A stretch of 64,000 nucleotides of DNA from Frankia sp. AgB1.9. GTDB taxonomy: Bacteria > Actinomycetota > Actinomycetes > Frankiales > Frankiaceae. This document shows, one piece after another, positions 8,784 through 18,243 of this stretch (position 1 is its first letter; the number at the start of each line of letters is the position of its first letter). Position numbers and translations under genes: made by a program. The notes beneath the pieces are model-generated. The model saw only the letters and a program-made list of their open reading frames with translations, did no database searches and had not been told where the DNA came from. The stretch is taken from NCBI RefSeq assembly GCF_016786355.1, contig NZ_JADWYX010000047.1, positions 1 to 64,000 of the forward strand, written 5' to 3'.

Positions 8784-11315
8784 ATGGCGACAGTCCGCAA
8801 CCCTCGGACGGCCGGGCTTCGACCGGTCGACGCCGGTGAGCCCCTGGGCCCTGGCGACACCGTGGAGCTGCTCGTCGGCGGGATGACCTGTGCCTCCTGC
8901 GCGGCCAGGGTGCAACGCCGGCTCAACAAGCTGCCTGGCGTCGACGCGTCGGTGAACTACGCGACCGAACGCGCCACGGTCAGCCTCGTCATCTCCCCGG
9001 CCCCGGCCCCGGCCCCGGCGCCAGCGGCCGTCGACCTCGCCGATCTGGTCCGGGAGGTCGAGGCCGCCGGCTACAGCGCCGCGCCGCTGGTCGCACCGCG
9101 CGCCGGTCGCGGGGGCCGGACGCTCGTCGACGACCCGGACGCACCAACCGTCGACGCGATCGAGCAGGCCGAGGCGGTGGAGGCCGCCGAGACCCGGCGG
9201 TCCTGGACCCGGGTCTGGGTGAGCGTGGCGCTGACGGTGCCGGTGATCGTGCTCGCGATGGTGCCCCCCGCGCAGTTCCCCGGCTGGCAGTGGGTGTCGC
9301 TGGGGCTGGCCGCTCCGGTCGTCGGCTGGGGCGGGCTGCCGTTCCACCGGGCGACCTGGCGCAACCTGCGGCACGGCGCGGCCACGATGGACACCCTGAT
9401 CACGCTGGGCACGCTGGCCGCGTTCGCCTGGTCCCTCTACGCCCTGGTGTTCGGCGAGGCCGGCCGGATCGGGATGCGGCACGGCTTCGACCTGCTGGCC
9501 TCGCGGTCGGGCGGGGCGGACACGGTGTACTTCGAGGTGGCGGCGGGCGTCACCGTGTTCCTGCTGATCGGGCGCTACCTGGAGCTGCGCTCACGGCGGC
9601 GGGCCGGGGCGGCGCTGCGGGCTCTCCTGGAGCACGGCGCGAAGGACGTCGCCGTGCTCGGCCCGGACGGCATCGAGCGACGGGCCGCGGCCGATTCGCT
9701 CGCCGTCGGGGACCTGTTCGTCGTGCGGCCCGGCGAGCGGGTCGCCACCGACGGCGTGGTCGTCGACGGCGCGGCCGCCGTCGACACCAGCCTGGTCACC
9801 GGCGAGTCGGTGCCCGTCGACGTCGCGCCGGGCGCGTCGGTCACCGGCGGGACCGTGGCGGCCGGCGGCCGGCTGGTGGTCCGGGCCACCCGGGTCGGTG
9901 CCGACACCCAGCTGGCGCAGATGGCCCGGCTGCTCGCCGCCGCGCAGTCCGGCAAGGCCGAGATCGCCCGGCTGGCCGACCGGGTGTCGGCCGTGTTCGT
10001 CCCGGTCGTCCTCGTGCTCGCGGCCGGCACGCTGGCCGGGTGGCTGCTGGCCGGGGCCGGAGCGACGCCAGCCTTCACCGCCGCCGTCGCCGTGCTGATC
10101 GTCGCGTGCCCGTGCGCGCTCGGGCTCGCGACCCCGATGGCGCTGCTGGTCGGCACCGGGCGCGGCGCCCAGCTGGGCATCCTGATCCGTGGGCCCGAGG
10201 TGCTGGAGTCGACCCGCAGGGCCCAGGTCGTCGTCCTCGACAAGACCGGCACGATGACCGTCGGCCGGATGGCGGTCACCGAGGTGCATCCGGCGGCGGG
10301 CATGAACCCGGCCGACGTGCTGCGGCTGGCCGGGGCCGTCGAGGCCGCGAGTGAGCACCCGATCGCACGGGCGATCGCCGGCGCCGCCCGAGACGCCCTG
10401 GCGTCCCGGCATCCTGTCCCGCCCGGCAGCGCTGACCCGTCCGGGTCAGCGCTGCTGCCCGGCTCCGCTGACCCGTCCGGGGCCGTCGGAACTGACGAGC
10501 TGCCGCCGGTCACGGGTTTCGTCGCGTTGCCCGGGCTCGGGGCGGATGGCGTCGTAGCGGGGCGCCTGGTGCTCGTCGGCCGCGCTCGGCTGCTGGCCGA
10601 GCGGGGCGTGCCCGTTGACGACGACGTGGCCGGCTGGCAGGCGGCGACCGAGGCAGCCGGCGCGACGGTCGTGCTGGTGGCCTGGGGGGACGCCGCCGGC
10701 CCGGCCGGTGCTGACCCCGTGACGCTCGACGCGCTGGGCGCGGCGCGGGTGCGGGGAGCGATCGCCGTCGCCGACACGGTCCGGCCGACCGCGCGGGAGG
10801 CCGTCGCAGGCCTGCGTGACCTCGGCCTGCGGCCCATGCTGGTCACCGGGGACGCGGAGCCGGTCGCGAGGGCGATCGCGGCCCAGGTGGGGATCGCCCC
10901 AGCCGACGTCGTCGCCGGGGTGCTGCCGGCGGGCAAGGTCGACGCGGTTCGGGCGCTACAGGCCGAGGGACTCGTCGTGGCGATGGTCGGCGACGGGGTG
11001 AATGACGCGCCGGCGCTCGCCCAGGCCGACCTGGGGCTGGCGATGGGGACCGGCAGCGACGTCGCCATCGAGGCCGGTGACCTGGTGCTGGTCGGCGGCG
11101 ACCCAAGGGGGGCCGTCGACGCGATCAGGCTCTCGCGGGCCACGCTGCGGACGATCCGCGGCAACCTGTTCTGGGCGTTCGCCTACAACGTCGCCGCGTT
11201 GCCGATCGCCGCCGCCGGGCTGCTCAACCCGATGATCGCCGGCGCCGCGATGGCCGCCAGCTCTCTGTTCGTCGTCTCCAACAGCCTGCGCCTGCGCCGC
11301 TTCACCCGTCGTTGA
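8784..11315 (+). CDS. copA: Copper-exporting P1B-type ATPase
   Basis: An 843-residue inner-membrane pump that exports Cu(I) using ATP. Order of motifs: one N-terminal metal-binding domain with GMTCASC (33-39), four early membrane helices, the phosphatase motif TGES, the transmembrane CPC at 442-444, the phosphorylated Asp486 in DKTGT, SEHPIA for ATP binding, GDGVNDAP, and two last helices with NYN-type residues (AYNVAALP). Between the heavy-metal domain and helix 1 lies a Pro/Ala linker, and another Pro/Ser/Gly-rich insert follows the SEHPIA region. The ATG follows GGAGGCGACGACG. It forms a pair with copZ. Confidence 0.96.
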   Translation: MATVRNPRTAGLRPVDAGEPLGPGDTVELLVGGMTCASCAARVQRRLNKLPGVDASVNYATERATVSLVISPAPAPAPAPAAVDLADLVREVEAAGYSAAPLVAPRAGRGGRTLVDDPDAPTVDAIEQAEAVEAAETRRSWTRVWVSVALTVPVIVLAMVPPAQFPGWQWVSLGLAAPVVGWGGLPFHRATWRNLRHGAATMDTLITLGTLAAFAWSLYALVFGEAGRIGMRHGFDLLASRSGGADTVYFEVAAGVTVFLLIGRYLELRSRRRAGAALRALLEHGAKDVAVLGPDGIERRAAADSLAVGDLFVVRPGERVATDGVVVDGAAAVDTSLVTGESVPVDVAPGASVTGGTVAAGGRLVVRATRVGADTQLAQMARLLAAAQSGKAEIARLADRVSAVFVPVVLVLAAGTLAGWLLAGAGATPAFTAAVAVLIVACPCALGLATPMALLVGTGRGAQLGILIRGPEVLESTRRAQVVVLDKTGTMTVGRMAVTEVHPAAGMNPADVLRLAGAVEAASEHPIARAIAGAARDALASRHPVPPGSADPSGSALLPGSADPSGAVGTDELPPVTGFVALPGLGADGVVAGRLVLVGRARLLAERGVPVDDDVAGWQAATEAAGATVVLVAWGDAAGPAGADPVTLDALGAARVRGAIAVADTVRPTAREAVAGLRDLGLRPMLVTGDAEPVARAIAAQVGIAPADVVAGVLPAGKVDAVRALQAEGLVVAMVGDGVNDAPALAQADLGLAMGTGSDVAIEAGDLVLVGGDPRGAVDAIRLSRATLRTIRGNLFWAFAYNVAALPIAAAGLLNPMIAGAAMAASSLFVVSNSLRLRRFTRR

Positions 11316-11669
11316 TCGGGAGCCGCGAGCGGCACGCGACGCGGCGGTGGGCCTGGCCTGATGTGCGTCTGGAAAAGTTTCGGTAACCGTTCATGACTGG
11401 TGGGCCAGTTCGCCGACCTGGAAGTTCTGGGTGTGCCACGGTGTGACCTATCTGGCGCGCTATGTGGTCTCTCGGACACGGCAGGACTGGTCGGCCAATA
11501 TCGGCACAACACGGCGTACGACGACGGCGCCGCGTCGACACAGGCGACCACGTTCCAGGCCGCTCGCGAAGCAATCGCCCTGGGGGAGCGATGAGCGCGG
11601 CGACGCAGGAACCAGCCGAGCCGGTCCACGGACCGGCCTGCCCGAGCGAAGGGTCACCAAGAAACGGTC
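11316..11669. other. Intergenic space before the ABC exporter genes
   Basis: A 354-base non-coding stretch between two co-directional transcription units. A short GCCGC/GCGGC hairpin sits just after copA. An ATG at 11591 preceded by GGGGGAG opens an 85-codon frame that overlaps the ABC gene in another frame, but the composition argues against it being a gene. No consensus promoter was found, although one is expected here. Confidence 0.35.
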
Positions 11670-13253
11670 ATGACGACCACCCGACCGGCGCGGAAGCCCG
11701 CGCCAACGGCGGTCCCCGCCACCCCAACCACCGAACCGGAGCCCATGGCCCCGGACGAGGGCGACAGTCCAACACCGGCAGCCGAGAACGTCACTCCGGC
11801 CGAAGGCAGCGAGCCGGCCGCCGAGGCCGAGCCGGACCAGCCTGAAGCCATCAGGCCGGCGGCCGACAGCGAGCCGGACCAGCCTGACGACGCCGAGCCG
11901 TCGGCCGAGGCGGACCCACCCGATGAGGCCACGCCGGTAGCGGAAGCCGAGCCGGAGCCCGTCGACGGCGCTGAGCCGGATCCGGCGGACGGTGTCGAGC
12001 CCGTGGCGGAAGCCGTACCGGCGCCCGTCGACGGCGCCGAGCCGGTCGCGGAGGCCGAGCCGGAGCCGGTGGACGGTGCCGAGGCGGTAGCGGAGGCCGA
12101 GCCCGAGCCGGTGGACGCTGCTGAAGCGGTAGCGGAGGCCGTGCCGGAACTGGTCGAGGGTGCCGAGGCTGGGCCGGGCCCGGTCGACGGCGCCAAGCCG
12201 GTGGCCGAGACAGCGGCGGACCCGGACCCGACTGGCGAGACCGCGGTGGTCTTCGCGGCGGTCGAACCGGTCTGGGCAATCGACGCCGTCGACCTGGTGA
12301 AGACGTATCGCGGCCGGCGGCGCGCGGACCCGCGAGTGCAGGCGGTCCGCGGGATCACCCTGCGGGTGCGGGCTGGAACGATCTTCGGACTGCTCGGTCC
12401 GAACGGTGCCGGGAAGTCGACGACGGTACGGATGCTGGCGACGTTGACCCGCCCGGACGCCGGTTCGGCGACCGTAGCCGGCCACGACCTGTTGCGCCAC
12501 CCGTGGGAGGTCCGCCGCTCGATCGGGATCGTCCCGCAGCGTTCCGGGGCCGACCCGGACGCCACCGGCCGGGAGAACCTGTTGCTGCAGGGACGGCTCT
12601 ACGGCCTCGGCGGGGCCGAGCTTGCCCGCCGGGCCGACGAGCTGCTCGACCGGTTCGGCCTGGCCGACGCGGCCGGCCGGCTGGCCCGCACCTACTCGGG
12701 CGGCATGCTGCGCCGCCTGGACGTGGCGATCGGCCTGGTCTCCCGCCCGGCCGTGCTGTTCCTCGACGAGCCGACCACCGGCCTGGACCCCGAGGCGCGC
12801 GCGGTGATGTGGGCCGAGATCGAGGCTCTGACCGCGGACGGCCTGTCGATCCTGCTCACGACCCACTACCTGGAAGAGGCCGACCGGCTGGCCTCCCAGG
12901 TCGCGATCATCGAGAACGGCCAGGTGGTCGTCGAGGGAACGCCCGACGAGCTCAAGAGCGAGCTGCACGGTGACGCGGTCGAGCTGGAGCTGACCGCTAC
13001 GCCGGACGCCCGCCAGGTCGAGGCGCTGCGGATACGGCTCGCGACGCTGCCCGGCGTCGGCGAGGTGACCTTCACCGGCCGGGCGGTGCGGGCCAGGGTC
13101 GACGGCGGCGCCGCCATCCTGCCCGCGCTGTTCGCCGCGGTGGACGGCGCCGGCCTCGCGACCGCCGCGGCCACCGTCGCCCGGCCATCCCTCGACGACG
13201 TCTACCTGCGCCACGTCGGACATCGGTTCGGCCGGCAGGAGGAGGTGGCCTGA
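11670..13253 (+). CDS. ABC exporter ATP-binding protein (DrrA type) with repetitive N-terminus
   Basis: The ATPase subunit of a two-component ABC-2 type exporter, similar to the daunorubicin/doxorubicin resistance (DrrA) family. From about residue 202 the 527-residue protein is a normal ATPase: Walker A GPNGAGKST (243-251), Q-loop VPQRS, signature YSGGML, Walker B VLFLDEPTTGLDP, switch histidine TTHYLEEAD, and the DrrA-type C-terminal domain ending DDVYLRHVGHRF. Its first 200 residues are unlike other DrrA proteins: they are made of Ala, Pro, Glu, Asp and Val and contain degenerate 14-residue repeats. It overlaps the permease gene (TGATG). The substrate is not visible. Confidence 0.93.
   Translation: MTTTRPARKPAPTAVPATPTTEPEPMAPDEGDSPTPAAENVTPAEGSEPAAEAEPDQPEAIRPAADSEPDQPDDAEPSAEADPPDEATPVAEAEPEPVDGAEPDPADGVEPVAEAVPAPVDGAEPVAEAEPEPVDGAEAVAEAEPEPVDAAEAVAEAVPELVEGAEAGPGPVDGAKPVAETAADPDPTGETAVVFAAVEPVWAIDAVDLVKTYRGRRRADPRVQAVRGITLRVRAGTIFGLLGPNGAGKSTTVRMLATLTRPDAGSATVAGHDLLRHPWEVRRSIGIVPQRSGADPDATGRENLLLQGRLYGLGGAELARRADELLDRFGLADAAGRLARTYSGGMLRRLDVAIGLVSRPAVLFLDEPTTGLDPEARAVMWAEIEALTADGLSILLTTHYLEEADRLASQVAIIENGQVVVEGTPDELKSELHGDAVELELTATPDARQVEALRIRLATLPGVGEVTFTGRAVRARVDGGAAILPALFAAVDGAGLATAAATVARPSLDDVYLRHVGHRFGRQEEVA
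11934..12204 (+). repeat. Degenerate 42-bp tandem repeats encoding an acidic 14-residue unit
   Basis: Inside the ABC ATPase gene, codons about 89-179 encode repeated units close to PVAEAEPEPVDGAE (14 residues, 42 bases). About five full copies and two shortened ones can be aligned; variants include AVAEAEPEPVDAAE and AVAEAVPELVEGAE. The copies differ at many third positions, so expansion is not very recent. Confidence 0.8.
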
Positions 13254-14119
13254 TGACGACGATCACCGAGGCGCCGACCGTCACGGGATCCCTCCCGGCG
13301 GCGGCCCCGACCGTCGCGCCGACGACCAGCCGTACCAACGCGCGGCCGGCGGGGTACCGCCAGTTCGGGGCGCTGACGGCACGGCTGCTGCGCTCGCTGA
13401 TGCGCCGGCCGGCCTATCTCGCGATCACGCTCGTGCAGGCGGTGGTCTGGCTGCCGCTGTTCGGATCGCTGTTCCACAGCATCTCGACGGTGCCGGGGTT
13501 CGCCGACGACGACTACATCGACTACCTGACCCCAGGCGTCGCCACGATGAGCGTGCTGTTCTCCGCCGGCTGGACCGGGATCCGGTTCATCGACGACATG
13601 GAGACCGGCGTGATGGAGCGGCTGCTCGCCTCACCGACGCGCCGCTGGGCCGTCGTCGGCGGCACCCTCGCCAACCAGGCCGTGCTGGTCGCCGTGCAGG
13701 TGGCGCTCGTCGTGCTGCTCGGCTGGGCGCTCGGCGCGCACCTGCGCTCCGGGGTGCCCGGGGTGCTGGTGCTGATCGTCGTCGCGGTGACCCTGAGTGC
13801 GGCGGTCGCGGCGCTGTCCGACGCCCTCGCGTTGGTGGTGCGCCGCCGGGAGGCGCTGATCGCGGCGGCCAACTTCCTGGTGCTGCCGTTGACCTTCCTG
13901 TCGACGGCGATGATGCCGGCGGGGCTGCTGCCCGGCTGGATTCGGGCCGTCGCCCACTACAACCCGGCCAACTGGGCGGTGACGGCGTCGCGGGGAGCCA
14001 TCGCCGCGAACCCCGACTGGCCGTCCGTCCTGTGGAACCTCCTCGGCCTCGTGGCGCTCGCCGCGCTCGCGTGGGCGGTGGCGGTCCGGGCCTTCCGGAG
14101 CTACCAGCGCTCGCTGTAG
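13253..14119 (+). CDS. ABC-2 type exporter permease (DrrB type)
   Basis: The 288-residue membrane partner of the preceding ATPase. It begins with a soluble Ala/Thr/Pro stretch of about 40 residues, followed by six predicted membrane segments; the conserved ABC-2 block LVLPLTFLSTAMMPAGLLP occurs near residues 210-228, followed by the amphipathic ANWAVTASRGAIA region. Together the two proteins should export a drug or natural product. The ATG overlaps the stop of the ATPase gene, so the two are translationally coupled. The stop codon lies within the first copy of a 23-base tandem repeat. Confidence 0.92.
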   Translation: MTTITEAPTVTGSLPAAAPTVAPTTSRTNARPAGYRQFGALTARLLRSLMRRPAYLAITLVQAVVWLPLFGSLFHSISTVPGFADDDYIDYLTPGVATMSVLFSAGWTGIRFIDDMETGVMERLLASPTRRWAVVGGTLANQAVLVAVQVALVVLLGWALGAHLRSGVPGVLVLIVVAVTLSAAVAALSDALALVVRRREALIAAANFLVLPLTFLSTAMMPAGLLPGWIRAVAHYNPANWAVTASRGAIAANPDWPSVLWNLLGLVALAALAWAVAVRAFRSYQRSL

Positions 14120-14207
14120 CCGGCCTGGCGTGCGCCGGGTAGTCGGCCTGGCGCGCGCCGGGTAGCCGGCCGGGCGTGCGCCGCGTAGCCGGCCTGGCGT
14201 GCGGCTG
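14116..14207. repeat. Four tandem copies of a 23-bp hairpin-forming unit
   Basis: Four head-to-tail copies of a unit close to GTAGCCGGCCTGGCGTGCG (then CCGG) run from 14116, each exactly 23 bases long; copies two to four carry one to a few changes. Each unit contains CCGGC and GCCGG and can form a 5-bp stem, so the RNA would hold a row of small hairpins. The first copy contains the TAG stop of the permease gene. It could act in transcription termination or RNA stability. Confidence 0.8.
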
Positions 14208-14252
14208 CCGTCTGACCGGGGCCGTGGCAGGCTACGGAGAGTGACGGGTCAG

Positions 14253-15605
14253 ATGGTTCTGGTGCTGACGGCGGCGGCGACGGTCGCGCTCGCCGCCTGG
14301 TTGTGGCTGGCGGTCTGCTGGGGTGGTTACTGGCGGACCGACCAGCGGCTGCCGGCGCGGCGGGCACCGGCGAAGTGGCCGCCGGTCGCGATTGTCGTCC
14401 CGGCCCGGGATGAGGCGGCCGTGCTGCCGGTGACACTGCCCAGCCTGCTGGCCCAGGACTACCCCGGCCCGGTCACGCTGGTGCTCGTCGACGATGCGAG
14501 CACCGACGGCACCGCGGAGGTCGCCCGTGACCTGGCGGCGCAGGAGCTCGCCCGGCGGGCCGCGGCCCGGGACGCCGGTGACACCGCGGCACTCGGCGGC
14601 GTCGGGCTCACCGTGCTGTCGTCCACGCCGCCGCCGGCCGGCTGGACCGGCCAGCTCTGGGCGTTGCAGCACGGGGTCGAGTTCGCCGGCGAGGCCGAGT
14701 TCGTGCTGCTCACGGATGCCGACATCGCCCACCGGCCCGGCTCGCTGCGCGCGCTCGTCGAGGCGGCGACGACGCACCGGCTTGACATGGTCTCCCAGCT
14801 GCCGAGGCTGAACATCACCTCGTGGTGGGAGCGGCTCGTCGTCCCGGCGTTCGGCTACTTCTTCGCGATGCTCTACCCGTTCCGCTGGTCGAACCGGCCC
14901 CGGTCCGGGGTGGCGGCGGGCGGCGGCTGCTCGCTCGTGCGCCGCGAGGTGCTGCGCGACGCGGGCGGGCTCGCGGCGGTCCGCGACGCGGTCGTCGACG
15001 ACGTCGCGATCGCGCGGCTGGTCAAGAACGCGGGCGGGCGGACCTGGCTCGGCCTCGCCGACCGGGCCGACAGCGTCCGGCCCTACCCGGCGCTCGCCGA
15101 CCTGTGGAACATGGTCACCCGCAGCGCCTTCACCCGGCTGCGGCACTCGGGGGCGCTGCTCGCCGGGACGGCCATCGGCATGCTGCTGCTGTTCGTGGTT
15201 CCCGTCGCGGCGACCGTGACGGGGCTCGCCGTCGGCGCCTGGCCGCTCGCCGCCCTCGGTGGCGCCGGCTGGCTGCTGCTCGCCGGCACCTACCTGCCGA
15301 TGATCCGTTACTACCGCCAGCCACCGCCGGTCGCTTTGCTGCTCCCGATGACGGCGCTGCTCTACCTCGGAATGACGTTCGACTCGGTCCGTCGGCGCCG
15401 GGCCGGGCGTGGCGTCACCTGGAAGGGCCGGATCTACGGCGACTCGGCGGCCCGGCAGCCGCGGGCGGCGCGAGGCAGGGAGCCGGTCGTCGACGCGGGC
15501 CAGCTCGTGCCAGGCCTGGTGCCGGACCAGGCGCCCGCTCCCGCGGCGGACGCGGACGCGGCCCGCCCGGCCGTCCCGGACGGCATCCTCGGCGACCCAC
15601 GCTGA
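14253..15605 (+). CDS. hpnB: Hopene-associated glycosyltransferase, HpnB type
   Basis: A family 2 glycosyltransferase of the HpnB type found with hopanoid genes. An N-terminal membrane helix precedes WLWLAVCWGGYWRTDQRLP; the GT2 domain follows with VAIVVPARDEAAVLP, VDDASTDGTA (Asp pair for nucleotide sugar), LLTDADIAHRP (DxD) and GGGCSLVRRE. Two to three membrane helices follow near the C-terminus, then a soluble Ala/Pro-rich tail. No other hopanoid gene is visible nearby, so the substrate is inferred from family only. ATG was preferred because GGAGA lies about 12 bases upstream; a GTG at 14241 directly after GGAGA is an alternative. Confidence 0.85.
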   Translation: MVLVLTAAATVALAAWLWLAVCWGGYWRTDQRLPARRAPAKWPPVAIVVPARDEAAVLPVTLPSLLAQDYPGPVTLVLVDDASTDGTAEVARDLAAQELARRAAARDAGDTAALGGVGLTVLSSTPPPAGWTGQLWALQHGVEFAGEAEFVLLTDADIAHRPGSLRALVEAATTHRLDMVSQLPRLNITSWWERLVVPAFGYFFAMLYPFRWSNRPRSGVAAGGGCSLVRREVLRDAGGLAAVRDAVVDDVAIARLVKNAGGRTWLGLADRADSVRPYPALADLWNMVTRSAFTRLRHSGALLAGTAIGMLLLFVVPVAATVTGLAVGAWPLAALGGAGWLLLAGTYLPMIRYYRQPPPVALLLPMTALLYLGMTFDSVRRRRAGRGVTWKGRIYGDSAARQPRAARGREPVVDAGQLVPGLVPDQAPAPAADADAARPAVPDGILGDPR

Positions 15606-15634
15606 CTCTCCCCGGGCGCCCGCCCGGCCGGCGC

Positions 15635-15663
15635 GGGGGGGGGGGGTCCGCCCACGCGGACCC
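15635..15663. terminator. G12 run and hairpin between convergent genes
   Basis: Twelve consecutive G (15635-15646) run into a perfect 8-bp hairpin, GGGTCCGC / GCGGACCC, with a CCAC loop (15644-15663). It lies between the ends of two convergent genes, a natural place for a bidirectional terminator. There is no T-tract, as is common in high-GC actinomycetes. Confidence 0.55.
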
Positions 15664-15695
15664 GCGCACCTTCGCCGGCTAGCCGACGAACTGAG

Positions 15696-16619
15696 CTAGC
15701 CGGCGGACTGGGCCAGCGTGCGCAGGAGAGCGCGGGTGCGCTGCTCGTCGGCGCTGCCCGCCGGGGCGAACGGCGCCGCGACGAAATCGGTGGCACCCGC
15801 GGCCGCCAGCTCGGCGACCCGAGCCGCCACTGACTCCTCGTCACCGATGATCGCGACGTCGGCCGGCCCGGCGGCGCCCTCCCGGTCGAGCATGGCGCGG
15901 TAGGACGGAAGCTTGCCGTAGATCGCGAACGTCTTGTTGGCAGCGGCGTGCGCGCCCTCGACATCGTCGGTGACGCGGATCGGCAGCGAGGCCACCACCC
16001 TGGGCTCCGGGCGCCCCGCCTGGGCCGCGGCGGCCCGGATCGTCGGGACCGTGTGGTCGCGGATCGTCGCCGGCCCGGTCATCCACAGCACCGTCCCGTC
16101 GGTGCGCTCACCGGCCAGCCGCAGCATCGCCGGCCCCAGCGCCGCGACGAGCACCGGCACCCGGCCGAGTCGCGGCGTCGAGAGGCCCGCTGCGGCCCGC
16201 AGGGTCTCGCCCTTCACGTCCACCGGCTGCCCGTCGAGCAGCGGCACCAGCGCGGACAGGTACTCGGACATGTGCCGCGCGGGCCGGTCGAAGCTGTAGC
16301 CGAACATGTCCTCGATCACCAGCCGGTGCGACAGGCCGATGCCCAGGGTCAGCCGGCCGCCGGTGGCCAGTGCCGTCGTCAGCGCCTGCTGGGCGAGCAC
16401 GACCGGGTGGCGCGGGTAGGTCGCCACGACCGCGGTGCCGAGCTCGATCCCAGGGACCTGGCTGCCGGCGACCGCGAGCGACGTCAGCGCGTCCAGTCCG
16501 AAGATGTGGCTCATCCACGCGGACGTGAGCCCGTCGTCGGCGGCCTGCGCCAGCGTGTCCCGCAGCCGGGCGAGCGCGTCCGTGCCGCCGGGGTCTGGCA
16601 GGAGGGTCCCGATGCGCAT
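15696..16619 (-). CDS. LLM-class F420-dependent oxidoreductase
   Basis: A luciferase-like monooxygenase-fold protein of 307 residues. MRIGTLLPDPGG at the start, the TAVVATYPRHPVVLAQQALT segment and the RLTLGIGLSHRLVIEDMFGYSFDRPARHMSEY block are typical of F420-dependent LLM enzymes in actinomycetes. Substrate unknown. The ATG used begins directly at the first beta strand; 22 in-frame upstream codons have poor similarity and were left out. It is transcribed against hpnB and divergently from hemL. Confidence 0.9.
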   Translation of the reverse strand: MRIGTLLPDPGGTDALARLRDTLAQAADDGLTSAWMSHIFGLDALTSLAVAGSQVPGIELGTAVVATYPRHPVVLAQQALTTALATGGRLTLGIGLSHRLVIEDMFGYSFDRPARHMSEYLSALVPLLDGQPVDVKGETLRAAAGLSTPRLGRVPVLVAALGPAMLRLAGERTDGTVLWMTGPATIRDHTVPTIRAAAAQAGRPEPRVVASLPIRVTDDVEGAHAAANKTFAIYGKLPSYRAMLDREGAAGPADVAIIGDEESVAARVAELAAAGATDFVAAPFAPAGSADEQRTRALLRTLAQSAG

Positions 16620-16778
16620 GACGACTCCGATCGTTCGGCTTCTGGTGCGGGGACTGCCGTAATCTTCGTCACCGTGAGCCCGCACACGCCACTGGCCACG
16701 AGGCTCGGGCCACTCCGCCCCGCTCGGCTCCGAGATGCGGCGCGGTGTCGTGTTCGGCCCATCCGGCCTTGCTCGCTA

Positions 16779-16797
16779 TGAGGTGGGTCACACCTCA
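16779..16797. promoter_or_regulatory. Inverted repeat upstream of hemL
   Basis: TGAGGTG (16779-16785) and CACCTCA (16791-16797) are perfect 7-bp arms separated by GGTCA. The element is 60 bases before the hemL start in the divergent space shared with the LLM gene. It may be a regulator site; the cognate protein is unknown. Confidence 0.4.
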
Positions 16798-16857
16798 CCC
16801 GCCAGGCGAGGCCGGTGGGCGGGTAGCGACCTCCGGTGGACCTGCGAGGATCGGGGC

Positions 16858-18243
16858 ATGCCTGTTCCCGCAGCCCCAGGCGGCGTCGTCCCGTCCGCTG
16901 CCCCGGCCTCCGAGCACCTGTTCGCCCGCGCCGAGCGGGTCACCCCCGGCGGGGTCAACTCGCCGGTCCGGGCCTTCCGGGCGGTCGGGGGTGTGCCCCG
17001 GTTCATGGTGTCCGGGAAGGGCGCCTACCTGACCGACGCCGACGGGCGTAACTACGTCGACCTGGTCTGCTCGTGGGGTCCGATGATCCTCGGCCACGCA
17101 CACCCGGACGTCGTCGCCGCGCTCCAGCGGGCGGCGGCCAGCGGCACCAGCTTCGGCACGCCGACGCCCGGTGAGGTGGAGCTGGCCGAGGCGCTGGTCA
17201 ACCGGGTGGCCCCGCTGGAGCAGGTCCGGCTGGTGAACTCGGGCACCGAGGCGACGATGAGCGCCGTCCGGCTGGCCCGCGGCTTCACCGGCCGTACGAA
17301 GGTCATCAAGTTCGCCGGGTGCTACCACGGCCACGTCGACGCGCTGCTCGCCGCGGCCGGCTCGGGCATCGCGACGCTCGGCCTGCCGGACACCCCCGGC
17401 GTCACCGGCGCGGCCACCGCCGACACGATCGTGCTGCCCTACAACGACCTGGCTCTCGTCGAGTCGGTCTTCGCCGAGCAGGGCGGCGAGATCGCCGCCG
17501 TCATCACCGAGGCCGTCGCGGCGAACATGGGCGTCGTCCCACCGCTTCCGGGCTTCAACGCCGGTCTGCGCCGGTTGTGCGACCAGCATGGCGCGCTGTT
17601 CATCTTCGACGAGGTGATGACCGGGTTCCGGGTCTCCCGGGCCGGTTGGTGGGGGATCGAGGGCGTCGCCGAGGGCTGGGCGCCCGACCTGTTCACGTTT
17701 GGCAAGGTGATGGGCGGCGGTCTGCCCGCCGCGGCCTTCGGCGGCCGGGCCGACGTCATGGCGCGGCTCGCCCCGGCCGGCCCGGTCTACCAGGCCGGCA
17801 CCCTGTCGGGGAACCCGCTGGCCGTCGCCGCCGGCCTCGCGACCCTGAACGCCTGCACGGACGAGGTCTACGCGGCCGTCGACGCCCGGGCGGGCGACGT
17901 CGCCGGGATCGTCTCCACCGCGCTCACCGAGGCCGGCGTCGCCCACCTGCCGGCGAGCGCCGGCAACCTGTTCAGCTTCTTCTTCACCGACGCCGCCGCC
18001 GTCATCGACTACGCGGGTGCCACGGCCCAGGAATCGGCCCGCTACGCGGCGTTCTTCCACAGCATGCTCGACGCCGGCGTCTACCTGCCTCCGTCGGCGT
18101 TCGAGGCCTGGTTCGTCTCCGCCGCGCACGACGACGAGGCCGTCGAACGGATCGCCGCCGCCGCACCGGCCGCGGCCCGCGCCGCCGCCGCGGTCGCCGA
18201 CCCGCCCATCGCCGCCGGTCGGGCCGAGGCGGTGTCCTCGTGA
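16858..18243 (+). CDS. hemL: Glutamate-1-semialdehyde 2,1-aminomutase
   Basis: A PLP enzyme that converts glutamate-1-semialdehyde, made by HemA, to 5-aminolevulinate. The 461-residue protein contains [45 protein letters not shown] and the PLP lysine 283 in [12 protein letters not shown]. Length and motifs match the family. ATG chosen because similarity begins just after it. The gene stands apart from the rex-heme operon and opens a new unit that continues with a phosphatase and the cytochrome c maturation genes. Confidence 0.97.
   Translation: MPVPAAPGGVVPSAAPASEHLFARAERVTPGGVNSPVRAFRAVGGVPRFMVSGKGAYLTDADGRNYVDLVCSWGPMILGHAHPDVVAALQRAAASGTSFGTPTPGEVELAEALVNRVAPLEQVRLVNSGTEATMSAVRLARGFTGRTKVIKFAGCYHGHVDALLAAAGSGIATLGLPDTPGVTGAATADTIVLPYNDLALVESVFAEQGGEIAAVITEAVAANMGVVPPLPGFNAGLRRLCDQHGALFIFDEVMTGFRVSRAGWWGIEGVAEGWAPDLFTFGKVMGGGLPAAAFGGRADVMARLAPAGPVYQAGTLSGNPLAVAAGLATLNACTDEVYAAVDARAGDVAGIVSTALTEAGVAHLPASAGNLFSFFFTDAAAVIDYAGATAQESARYAAFFHSMLDAGVYLPPSAFEAWFVSAAHDDEAVERIAAAAPAAARAAAAVADPPIAAGRAEAVSS

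Noticed and set aside
11591-11845. Short gene starting at ATG 11591 behind GGGGGAG
   Set aside because: Overlaps the ABC ATPase in another frame for over half its length and has shadow-type composition; kept only as a note in the intergenic entry.
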